Source: Diphasiastrum complanatum
Lineage: Eukaryota > Streptophyta > Lycopodiopsida > Lycopodiales > Lycopodiaceae
Reading direction: 5' to 3'
NCBI GenBank assembly: GCA_029204225.1
Contig: CM055097.1
Location: 40,549,028 to 40,613,027, forward strand
Length of the DNA stretch: 64,000 nucleotides
Shown: positions 36,804 to 47,012 of the stretch, in pieces
Position numbering within the stretch: position 1 is the stretch's first letter
How the letters are laid out: each line of letters begins with the position of its first letter
Made by a program: the position numbers and the translations under genes
The notes under the pieces: model-generated
Seen by the model: the letters and a program-made list of their open reading frames with translations, nothing else
Database searches by the model: none
Told to the model about the DNA's origin: nothing

Positions 36804-37770
36804 TCATTCTTCCTTCAATGAGAATTTCTTCTCAACATATGCTTTGAATAATAAGGAATAATCATACACCATAATACTTGAAGAGAGAAGATATGTGCAT
36901 CTTGTGTGATCATCCTCCTTTGAGATATTGGACATATAAGAAACATCAAGAGAGTTTGCACTCTCACTTGGATCCAATTTGTAGATGCCTTCAAATCTTG
37001 ATCCATATGCAAGGATCTCACCATCCTTCTTAATCACACAATTGTCAATATTGAAATTGACATCGAAGCCACTATCAAGAAGTTGGCCAACACTTAAGAT
37101 GTTCTTTGTAAGCTTTGGGACAAAAAGAACATTGTTGAGAAAGAGATCTTTAGAAGATGCAAGCTTCAAGGGAATAATCCCTACTCCTTCAATATTGCAC
37201 TCATGCTTACTTGCAAAGTATATAGTCTTCTTGACTCTATCATAAGGCATAATAGATGAAAAAAGAGTGCTTGGAGCCACACACATGTGAAGATGCTCCA
37301 CTATCAATATACCATGAGTCATCCTTGTTGAAGGTGGAAGAGGAGAAGCTTGATGCCATAAGAGAGCCTTCTCCATCACTTGCAATATAGTCTTCTTTCT
37401 CATTGGTGATGTTGGCTTGATTGAGTTGATTCTTCTTCTTGAAGCAATTGGTGGCATAATGGCCTTTCTTGCCACAATAAAAGCACTTGATCTTCTTCTT
37501 CTTGAGATTTGAAGTAGAAGCATGAGAGGTATCCTCCTCCTCCTCTCCATCTTGGTCTTTAGCTTTGTCATTAGAGAAGTGATGGTGTTGCTTCTTACTC
37601 CTCTCTTTGTGCTTGGCAAATAGAACTTTGCCATCATCATGATTGAGTGATAGTTTGTCCATCCTCAAGAGTTTGTAGATAGCTAGGAAAATGGGCCTTG
37701 ACAATTTGTAGCTCAAGATTGATGAATAGTTTTCACTCAAATGGATCAAAATGCATGGTAACCTTAGGTA
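36804..37770 (-). pseudogene. Copia gag end and protease (deleted element)
   Basis: The minus strand contains a Lys-rich gag tail, the CCHC knuckle CFYCGKKGHYATNCF, then DDSWYIDSGASSHVCGSKHS (protease active site DSGA). It continues YFASKHECNIEGVGIIPLKL with FVPKLTKNILSVGQLLDSGF, the end of protease and start of GAG-pre-integrase. A frame change occurs at about 37240. The initial gag (near 37660-37770) has stops. Protease and knuckle residues are intact, unusual beside the lost RT. Confidence 0.85.
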
Positions 37771-37783
37771 GGCTCTGATACCA
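37771..37783 (-). other. Primer binding site (initiator tRNA-Met type)
   Basis: The minus strand reads TGGTATCAGAGCC directly after the 5' LTR end (CAACA). This is the standard plant Copia primer site. Confidence 0.9.
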
Positions 37784-38438
37784 TGTTGAATTTCACACGT
37801 GTGGACTATCCACAACATGTACTTGTGATCTCCTAAGGTGTGTAGATGCACCAAGATCAAGATTAGATTGAGATTCAAGATCTATCTTTGATTCTATGGC
37901 AAAAACACACTACTACATGCATTCATTCACTTCCAACTCTCACTCACACGTGTGGGAAGTGTTCCAAAAATATTCTAAGTAAGAACAAGCTGCTCTCCTC
38001 GGGTAGAGAGAGAAAAACCATCATGAGCTCTCGGGTAGAGAGAGAAAGCTAGAAATCCAATGACACTCAAAATCCACTCAATCTCAAAATCAATTAAATC
38101 CAAAATGAGGAGTACAATGATACTAATAGATTCATGAGCTACCACTATGCTTAACTATGATTGGATCACACTTTGCCACCTCTTAATCCTATTGGACCAT
38201 TGATCCATGCACCTCCTAATTCTATTGGACTATATTCAAGCACACCTCAAATTCCTATTGGACCACACATGGTTCCACCTCTAAATCCTATTGGACCTCT
38301 TAAACTTCATCAAACAAAAGCATTACACTTGTCTACACTCTAATTGGCACAAGTTTGGCCTCCTACTCTATTTTGGCTCAATAGTGGCATTACAAGTGGA
38401 AATGGATAATTTGCCATCTATGCCAAATTTGACCCTAT
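37784..38438 (-). repeat. 5' LTR of the young Copia element, outer 172 bp missing
   Basis: Matches 34857-35511 base for base except at about three positions. Similarity ends abruptly after GACCCTAT at 38438, where the orphan fragment begins. Confidence 0.9.
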
Positions 38439-39060
38439 ATGGGCGGGATGCGACACCCCTCTGGACAAGATCACAATTCAGAATTTCAACTGGCCAAGGA
38501 TTCCATCAAAGCATGGTTGGGATACGGATGTAGACACCCGAAGGGCTCTCACCATATTTGCCAGTAAATATTTCAACTGCCTTGATTCAATAGTCTGCGC
38601 GGCAGCCACTTACGCCCGGGACTTAGAGCATTTAATGGGAATTGAAACTAAATGGGACAATTTTCTCCCCCCCATATTCTTTGATCCTAATAAGGAGCTA
38701 GCTTCCAACAAAGTCAAAGATTAGCTGCCAGTCGCTCGTGTCTATTACCGAGCTGCCTTCCTTGGTGATCCCTGGATGCGCAGATTCCAAGCGTGGTCAA
38801 CCAAGACTGGCTGACAGGAGTCCACAAGTCCCTTCACACGCCCAAGGACTTGAAGAAACTGGACCGCATCAACTTCATAGAAGACGTCACGGGCTACCTG
38901 ATCCACCAGAGGTGGGCTAAGAAGACTCTTTACTAAACCGACAGAGTGAAGAGGGACCGGCACTACTTCAGGCCGTGGGTCCTGTTGGGGGTATTCTCGA
39001 AAACGTTGAGCAAAGATCGTTTTGATTCTCTCAACGTGTTGATCCAGTTGGCTGTCATCC
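38439..39060 (+). pseudogene. Orphan coding-like fragment, family not recognised
   Basis: Plus-strand reading gives FNWPRIPSKHGWDTDVDTRR, then ALTIFASKYFNCLDSIVCAA, then LMGIETKWDNFLPPIFFDPN, a TAG, then ARVYYRAAFLGDPWMRRFQA. After one shift it reads HKSLHTPKDLKKLDRINFIE, then VTGYLIHQRWAKKTLY, a stop, and DRHYFRPWVLLGVFSKTLSK. Two stops and one shift over about 200 codons with otherwise protein-like composition suggest a decayed gene. It is more GC-rich than both flanks, and sits exactly between a truncated LTR and a truncated Copia gag. I cannot name it. Confidence 0.45.
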
Positions 39061-39062
39061 CA

Positions 39063-39420
39063 TCACATGCCTTGTAGCTGATTGTGAGGGTGAATCACTG
39101 ATGCAGCAGTCCTCACCTCGTACTTCTGCTTTGGCTTTTCCCACGCTTCATGGCTGTTTTCACAATCTTCAATCTGCATGATAATTTTTTCATTTATGGA
39201 TGAAACGATGATACCCATTGCACGTTCATCCCTTCTAATCCATTCAACACTTCTTGGATCTCCTTTTGGAGGCTGTTCTTCTATGAGATCAGTCACTGAC
39301 CAGATCCCTTCACCCTTCAAGAGTGTTTTGATTTTGTGCTTCCAAGCTCAATAGTTCGTGCCATCAAGGTTGATTGCAATTCTGGTTTGAATCGTTGTAG
39401 CCATATTGTGCATCTAAAGA
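39063..39420 (-). pseudogene. Copia gag N-terminal fragment
   Basis: The minus strand reads MATTIQTRIAINLDGTNY, a TGA, AWKHKIKTLLKGEGIWSVTD, then EEQPPKGDPRSVEWIRRDER and IMQIEDCENSHEAWEKPKQK. This is a typical Copia gag (UBN2-like) N-terminal region. It follows a PBS at 39424-39436 and stops at about 39063, so the rest of the element is gone. Confidence 0.8.
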
Positions 39421-39423
39421 ACC

Positions 39424-39830
39424 TGCTCTGATACCATGTAGATTTTATGGATCTGGGAAGCTCTATTGTTTTGTTTATGCGGAGTTTGCAAGACCTAGAC
39501 TCTAGACTACAGATCACATACCTTGGAGCAGTCAATCAAACAAGTGTAGCACGAAAATCATAGATGGATAGAACTAGAAGCCTTTGTATTTTGTTTTGTT
39601 TTTGAGTGAGTCGTTCAGTGTCTCGCACGTCGATGGCCTAACGCTCCTCTTACAAAATTGCTATGTTCTGCTCATTGGCAGACTCTCATGCATAACACTT
39701 GTTCTGCTTGATTCATCTCTTTTTGGTCTGTCTGCGTTAATCTTGTATATAGGAATCATGAGACATGATCAATACAAACTATATTAATTAAAAGAAGTGC
39801 ATTAAGCTAATTCCTATTGATTACGGTTGG
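39424..39830 (-). mobile_element. PBS and 5' LTR of the Copia fragment
   Basis: The minus strand reads ...AAAATCTACA (LTR end) then TGGTATCAGAGCAG (PBS; junction at 39436/39437). The LTR extends right from 39437; its outer end near 39830 is a guess. Confidence 0.6.
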
Positions 39831-40204
39831 CTGTCATTTTCATCAGCCACCTTATATCTCTATGTCCAGGCTTCATGTTGCGAAGGAGCGTGCAGCATGG
39901 ACTATTGCATTTTCAAAATGGCGAAACTGCCAAAGGTCAACTGAAAGTGTGTTCTTAGTCATTTGTGTCGCATTTTTTGGAGAAATGCAAAAATCCCAAC
40001 TGTAGGCAAAAACATACTCTAAGTCTTTTTAGACTGAGTGGTGCTCTCACTTCGGGTCTGTTTGGAATTTTGGTTGAGTCGAGTTCAGACACTTCAGGGT
40101 TTGGTCGCAGGGGCAAATGTCGGGGGCACTTCGATGACTTCGACTTCAACTTCGGGCACTTCGCTCTCAAGGAATGTCGGGGAATGGTTGCAAGAGTTTA
40201 CCTT
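39831..40204. other. Unassigned stretch between Copia elements
   Basis: Contains a short GC-richer patch (40040-40200) with repeated TTCG(G/A)GCACTTCG and ACTTCGAC words. No recognisable gene. Confidence 0.4.
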
Positions 40205-40418
40205 TTCAACAGATTGATCAACCTACTCCATAAATCTAGGAATTTGGTCCTATAATGTAGGAACCACTACCAAACAAACTTGACCAACTTTTTAGACTTG
40301 ATCTAACCTACTCTAGATTCCCATGTGGTACTTTTGGCCTCACACGTGTGGGACCCACTAATGTACATATTCACATGTTTAGCACATCTAGATTTGCCAA
40401 TTTAGGCATTTTTTCACA

Positions 40419-40738
40419 AGCTCTAGGTGCTTTCTTGAGTCCATAAAGACTCTTCTTCAAGAGGCAAACTTTGTCTTCATCTCCTTCCTTATGAAGCCCT
40501 TGGGTTGCCATATGTAGATTTCTTCCTCCAAGAATCCATTTAGGAAAGCATTAGTCACATCAAGTTGGAAAAGCTCCCATTTGAAAGAAGTAGCAAGACA
40601 AATGATCAATCTTATGGTGACAAGCTTAGCAACAAGAGCAAAAGTTTCATCATAATCTATGCCTTTAGTTTGCAAGAAACCTATTGCTACAAGCCTAGCT
40701 TTGTACTTATTAATGGATCCATGTTGAATGTACTTCAA
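40419..40738 (-). pseudogene. Copia RT N-terminal part
   Basis: Reads HGSINKYKARLVAIGFLQTK with GIDYDETFALVAKLVTIRLI, then FQLDVTNAFLNGFLEEEIYI (canonical QLDVxNAFLxGxLxEEIYM), then SLYGLKKAPRAC. Stops before YVDD. Confidence 0.85.
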
Positions 40739-40925
40739 TTTAAAAACTTGATGGCTCGGCCTTGTGTTGTAGATCTTCTTGGCCCTCTTGGATCTTGAGA
40801 TAGATCCTCAAGGTCTTCATCTTCTTGAAGCTCCTCCTCGGCCTTTGTAAGATCTTTGACAATGTGAGATTTATATGAGATCTCATTTACTTTAGCATTG
40901 TGAGATTAAAAGAGAACATCTCTAC

Positions 40926-41607
40926 TTACTTTAGCTTTCTTAAAGATAGGATCATCAATCCTATATCCCTTGCTACATTTACTGTAGCCAACAAAAATGC
41001 CTTTAAATGAAGTGGCATCTTCCTTCTTCCTTCTAAAAAAACGTGGACAGAACAAATACATCCAAAAACTTTCAAATTGTTTAGATTTGGCTTTTTGCCA
41101 TACAAAGCTTCAAAGGGTTTGATTCCACCAATGGCACTATTAGGAAGCCTATTACACAAATAAATGGCACAAGTAATGGCTTCTCCCCAAAATGGAATAG
41201 GAAGAGAGGCATCTAATCTTAATATTTTAGCACATTCACATAATGATATATTCTTTCTCTCGGCCACCCCATCTTTGTTGGGGGGCGTAAGTACATGTGA
41301 ATTCTCTCTTAATGCCATTAACCTCACAAAAGTCTCTCATGCTATTGGAGATGTAATCTCCTCCATTATCACATCTCAACACTTTGATGCTAACATTAAA
41401 TTGCTTTTCCACAAGAGATTTGAACTTTACAAAGAAATCATACACTAAGATTTTCTTAGACAAAAGATAGATCCATGTGTATCTTGAACAATCATCTATG
41501 AAGGTTACATACATATAAGCTACACCATTAGATACATGTGAAAATGAGTGTACATCCGGGTGTATAAGATCAAGAGAAGAGGAAGATCTATTCATAGATA
41601 TCTTCAA
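40926..41607 (-). pseudogene. Copia integrase core, frame-broken
   Basis: Reads LDLIHPDVHSFSHVSNG with YVTFIDDCSRYTWIYLLSKK and VLRCDNGGDYISNSMRDFCE (integrase core with DDCSRYTW and the DNGGDY region). A shift near 41270 moves into DGVAERKNISLCECAKILRL and PFWGEAITCAIYLCNRLPNS. The HP at HPDV replaces the usual HTD/HSD catalytic context; the first catalytic Asp (PDV) is kept. Confidence 0.85.
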
Positions 41608-41643
41608 TGGTTGCTTATGTGTCTTGGATAGACCACAAGCTTA

Positions 41644-41964
41644 TCAAAGCTTGCCACACTTGGATATAGATTTGGGAAGCCCGAAGGCTAGCTCCTTGAA
41701 AATCATGGACTCCATAGCTTGATAGTTAGGATGGCCTAACCTTTTGTGCCACAACTCCACTTGAGAAAGCTCCTCCCTTGCCATGTTCGCACTTCCAATG
41801 ACAACATTAGCATCCAACTTGAATAATCTTCCTTGCTTAATACCATTAGCAATGCACTTATCATTCTCCATTATGGAACAAATACCATGCTTGAAGTGTA
41901 CATCTAATCCATTGTCCAACACTCCAAAAAATTGTGATGGATGGTACATAGAAAGCATTATCAA
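41644..41964 (-). pseudogene. Copia GAG-pre-integrase segment
   Basis: Reads FKHGICSIMENDKCIANGIK with GRLFKLDANVVIG and LSQVELWHKRLGHPNYQAME. The LWHKRLGHPN motif is diagnostic of this domain. Confidence 0.85.
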
Positions 41965-42065
41965 GATCTATTCTTTTTGAAGATCCAAGACATAGTGGAA
42001 TAGATCATATGCCATCTATCTTACACTCTCGGTCACTTGTAGTGAATATGAACTTTTTAGAGTCA

Positions 42066-43040
42066 TTATATAAGAGTAATTTCTTTTGATGAGACATGTG
42101 GGTTTAGCCCCACTGTCAAACCACCATATGAGTCTGTGCTTGATGTTGGTGTTGTAGATGCCATCAAGTATGAGTTGCATTCATCCTCCTCCTCCTCCTC
42201 AAGCACTAGGTTGCCTTGCTTGTCCTTCTCTTGAGCATTCTTCTTCTTGAAGCACTCGGAAGCAAAATGTCCTTTTTTGACATAAAAGAAAAATTTGAGC
42301 TTTGATTTGTCCTTCTTGCTCTTGCCTTTGGAGCTTGATCCACCATCCTTGTCCTCGGCCTCCTTGCCTTGGTTTTTCTTGGATCGATTAGTCTTCTTCT
42401 TGCCTTTGAATGAGAAGTTGGCCTTCTCATCTCCACCTTGAAAGGACAAAGATCCCATCCTTTCCTTGAGATGTTACATCCTACTCTCCTCGGCCACAAG
42501 CACATTATGGATCTTGTCAATAGTAGGTAGATGGTCTTGGATGACAAAACTTTGGACTAGATTAGTGTAATCATCACCTTAGTCCATTGAGAATGACTTG
42601 CACAAGTTCATTATCTTGGATACTTATCTCCAATGGAAGTCAATTCTTTGTTCAAAGATTTTATTCTAAGCACATCACTCTCACCACTTTTCTTCATGCT
42701 TTGAAGTACTTGGTTTCTAATCATGAGAATCCTTGAAGTGTTGTTGGATTCATAGATTTCCTTTTAATGAATCCCAAGCCTCCTTGGCCGAGATACAATA
42801 TGACACCTCTTCCAAGAGGTCATTGCTCACATTCATCTTAATGCAATGTAAGGCCAATCTAGCCTTTTTCTTGTATCTAACGTGTTCTTGCCCACCAAGA
42901 GGTTCATCCTCCTCTTCTTGGACAATGTCATAGAGATCATGGAGCACCAAAAGTTACTACATTCTCACTTTCCATATGGCATAGTTTGTGGATGTAAGTC
43001 TCTCATTGGCTTCTAGCAAGAGTTCACCCATAGATGCCAT
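42066..43040 (-). pseudogene. Copia gag, frame-broken, CCHC knuckle damaged
   Basis: Starts MASMGELLLEANERLTSTNY with AIWKVRM then a stop (ATG 43040). Continues as RYKKKARLALHCIKMNVSND (42750-42950) and a Lys-rich tail (42066-42547). The knuckle reads FFFYVKKGHFASECF: the second half (GHFASEC) is normal but both Cys of the first CxxC are replaced (FFYV), so zinc binding should be lost. Confidence 0.75.
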
Positions 43041-43640
43041 TATGAATGATTTAGCTCTTGAAATTCACAAAGATTTCACTTTTTGGAATGATTCAAGGTA
43101 GACTTCTAGCACTCAAAATGCTTCTAGTCTCGGCCCAATCAATCTAGCACAAAGGTTGGATGATGGTACAATGAGATCAATTCACAAATCTAGCAAATCA
43201 CTCCCTAGACTTTTGATTTTTGGCAATCAACTCCCTAGTTCTCACCACTCCCTATCAAGATCTGAAAAAAAAAACACTTTTTGAAGTCTGACTTTCAAGA
43301 TTGCAAACATTCACATCAATGATCCAATTCAAGATCTAATCATTGATTTAGAAACTATGAAGCTTGATATAGACAATGCATCAAAAAATTTCAAAAAATG
43401 ATGCCATGTGCAAATTATGGGATCAATTCAAACTTTGAAAATTAAAGATAGGCATAGCACGGCCCCCACATGTGTGAACCGTACACCTGCAGCCAACAAT
43501 CGAATTCGATCCAAAAATTATGAAGCTCCCACTCACTTCTAGCTCGCCTCTCAAAACTAGACCAAAAACTCAAAAGTTACTAATTTTGGGTGTGTTCATT
43601 GATCAAATACATAGCCTCTTGTACTTGGCTCTGAATACCA

Positions 43641-44494
43641 TGTTTAAATTTGTTATTTGTGGACCATAAATGGATCTACAATCGATCCACAAGAGGTGTT
43701 GGGAGATGCTAGTTAGATTGATCTTCCACAAATCTAATGATTAGATCTTGATCTAGATCAAAAATATGCACTTAACTAGCAAGAAAAAACATGTAATTTG
43801 ATCAATTTAGTGGATGAGCAACCTCACACGTGTGAAAACCTATCACGATATGGACACTGGACAGAGAGTAAAGTACACTAACTATTGATAGCATTCAATG
43901 CCTAAAATCACACACAAATGGTGAAAACAACATGGATTTGCCTCAAAAGCAAGATCACTCATACTTGATATTCACAATGATGATCTATATGTAGATCAAG
44001 TACATTTTGACATGATATGCTAACTCAACAGGCCTGGCACATATGGAAATGCCACATCACTTCAGATCCACCAATCAATGCTAGATAAGCACCCACCTCT
44101 TTGATTCCTAGATTGATGCCATTGCCTCACCATGATTTTCCTTGATTTGAGGTGATTTCCCTAACTTCTAGGAACTTACATAATCAAGTCCTATGATCAT
44201 CTACTGATATTTTTGAGATATGGACACATGTGGAAACAGTCTCTCACACGTGGAAAACCTCCATTATTCACATGGGAATGCTTGATCAACTAGTAATAGA
44301 GTGTCAAATGGCAATTTTCAACTTGACTAGCTTTTCACTAGTTCACACATGTGTCAATCAAGACTTTTTCTATCTAACTGAAAATGAACTCATTTAGGCC
44401 TAACATCCACACGTGGGAACAAACTGCACACGTGTGGGATCAAGTTATACACAAATCATCATAGATCAAAGCTAGGATTTTGACAATTTTAACA
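43641..44494 (-). repeat. Copia 5' LTR with two CACACGTGTG palindromes
   Basis: Begins (plus strand) TGTTTAAATTTG just after the PBS, ends near TTTTAACA. Palindromes at 43825 and 44427, with more CACACGTGG and CCACACGTG variants between. Confidence 0.55.
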
Positions 44495-47012
44495 CATATG
44501 AAGTCTTGGTAAAAACAAGACTAGAAATAATTCTGCTCTGAGAGCAAAATCAACAACTTGCTCTGATATTATGGTGGAAAAATTGAAAATTTAGCATAGT
44601 GGATTCAAACAAGGTCCAAATAAATAGTAGCAACGAAAGACAAACTATGTCAATTAAATTTTGTAATACAATACTTAGACAATAAATGAAATAGAAACAA
44701 TATGACTGAATAAACAGTATGTAAGATAATCAGAAATTGAAGCCAAAAGCTAAAAATACTTCTCATTGAAAATTTGATCTTTAGAAAGATCGGAGCAGTA
44801 CAGTAACTAAAGACTCAGGAGCATTGCTTGTTTATTTATAGCAAAAATCCACTAGTCATAAGGTATTGAGAATGATTACAAATGTTTTGGTATGTTGTCT
44901 AATTCGTCCTACAATAGATAGAGGTTATTATAGATCCTAAACTTGTATGTATAGAGTAGAAAACTGTCAACATCATCCTTGGATCGAAATCGGATCGTGA
45001 CCTGAGTCAAAACAGACACAAGTCAAAATAGACCTTGGGTGGAAAATAGACCATGGGTGTGTTCGAAATAGTTGCCATGATCAAAATTATTCAGATTCGA
45101 TTTGACCTGTCATCCCAGACCAAAGTCGAAATAGTTGCCATAAAAATTTATTCAGATTCAATTTGACCTGTCGACCTAGGCTACGGATCGATTTCAATTT
45201 TGGTTCCTAGGGGCAAAATAAATTTTGATTTTCAATTTCGATCTTATCTTCATAATTGCAGTCTTCAAAATTTTCAAGTATTTTACAGTTTCAGGATTCT
45301 CATTAAAAAGTGGATTTCCACTTGAACTTTGAAATTCAACAAAATTAGCATGGTGAAAACAAAACAATAAAAAAACGAGACCAAAAAATCAAAAAACAAA
45401 GCAAGAGTAAAAAAAACCTTCACCAAATTTAACAAAGTAACATAGAAATCTCCATCATCAATCCTCAAACTAGAGCATGATCAAGCTTTGATGTGATGGT
45501 AGGCACATGAACCAAGATCTCCAAAAAAGCTCTAAAAGAAAATCTCCAAGACACATAGAAAGTAAAACTAAACACATGTAAAATAGCCTCCAAATTAGCA
45601 AGACCTCTATTTAAAAACTATTTTAGTAATCTAGTCATATTCTAGCAAAACTTATTGAGCTCATGGGCTAATTACATGCAAGACACGATAGATTTGATAT
45701 TATCAATATGCCCCAACTCATATCAAATAAGGAAGAACATATTTGTTAGATTTTCTTTTTGTTACAACCTAGAAAAAAGTTTTATTGATATTGTAGTATG
45801 TTATGTAACTCTCATTCGGAGAAGAGAATATTATGTTTCATTCTCTTATGCTATGAATATCTCCAATGAACATATTAACTTCATGCACCAAAATCAAAAA
45901 ATTGGAATGCCAACATTTCTACCCATTGAACCTGTTTTTGTTTTCTTCTATGAAAAACTTACCCCTCTTTACAAAATTGTGCATAGAAAGTATTTTCTTT
46001 CTTTTTCAAGTTGGTTTGGCCTTTGACTCGCAATAATTTCTTTCATGCATCCTCTCTTTACATTTGAATTAGGTGTAAAACCTGGTGCAATTCACTTTAA
46101 CCTCTTTTAGTATTTTCATCTATTGTTACTCCCTCTGTACATTGATGTATGCCTTCTATTAGCATCAAATAGTGTGATAATTAATTAGAGCTAAGTCTCT
46201 TTATATTTGCACGCAAAAAGGTCGTTAAAATTTGCATGGAAAATAATATTCGGGAATCCAATGAACCTTGTTCTTGTTGTAAATGGATCCTTAGGAGATG
46301 TATGCTAGTAACATCACCCACTCAATATCGAAAGAAACTCAAATTTGGATTAACTCGATCATAATAACAAAGATTCATTTTGATGAATTACTTACATTGA
46401 TGTGTTTCTGGTATGTAGAATACAATATTGACAAATATTAGAGTTGATAAACTGCAATAACAGAGGTCCTTATAAATGTTAAGCACAGAGACATTGTCAA
46501 AATATGCTATAATGAAGCCGGATCACTTAAGATGGGGTGACCCAACACATTTTTGACACTTTTTCAGTTACAATTTTTTTCTGCATGCACCAGAGACTTT
46601 AGATACATTGCAACATCTTAATACTGAGATACCTATTTCTCCTCATGGAATCTTATCTTCGTTGTGGACTTTGGAGTGGTTCTTCCACATTCAAAATCAC
46701 AACTACTCCAACTAACTTACATACGACATAGTCCATGAAATCATCCAAGGGCTTAGGGTGCCAGAAACCACATAAACACTAAAGATGCTTGATGACAGAA
46801 CAGGTCATCCTTGCCAAAAACACTAGATTCTACTACTGAACCATTTCAAGATTGGTAGGACAACAACCACACGCTTGTGGATTATAGTAATGCAATATCC
46901 TGCCTCAAATATGAAATAAAAAGGCGTTATTGCACAGGCATGTAACATATGAGATTCAAAGGCAGAACTCGCATCATTCTCATATGCAGAAATTTTTCTT
47001 ATCCCGGTGTAA
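44495..47012. other. Intergenic stretch 3' of MVD
   Basis: 44520-45280 looks like further LTR sequence (degenerate primer-like CTCTGATATTATGG at about 44562). A tandem duplication of about 63 bp, containing GAAATAGTTGCCAT and TTCAGATTC(G/A)ATTTGACCTG, occupies 45069-45170. The 123-codon ORF at 45655-46026 has no motif. No gene recognised. Confidence 0.5.

Larger units (their letters stand above)
34857..38438 (-). mobile_element. Young, internally deleted Copia element
   Basis: The 3' LTR is 34857-35683 (827 bp) and the 5' LTR is 37784-38438 (655 bp, outer end lost). Over the shared 655 bp I count only three differences and no indel, so insertion was recent. The minus-strand PBS TGGTATCAGAGCC (37771-37783) abuts the 5' LTR, and a PPT (GAGGAGGAG) abuts the 3' LTR at 35684. 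The internal region is about 2.1 kb: gag and protease are readable, integrase core and RT are missing, and a degenerate tail remains. It would need proteins from an intact relative to move. Confidence 0.88.
40205..44494 (-). mobile_element. Copia element with deleted RT/RNase H
   Basis: Minus-strand order: LTR 43641-44494 (limits from TGTTTAAAT and TTTTAACA), PBS TGGTATTCAGAGCC (one extra T) just inside, gag from 43040, protease region, integrase, the first part of RT, then directly LTR sequence 40418-40205. RT ends at KKSLYGLKKAPRAC and runs straight into TGTGAAAAAATGCC, so the rest of RT and all of RNase H are deleted. The two LTRs are only distantly alike, so the outer pieces may come from related but different elements. 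Confidence 0.75.

Noticed and set aside
45655-46026. 123-codon plus ORF
   Set aside because: AT-rich, hydrophobic, no motif, no splice or promoter context; probably chance.
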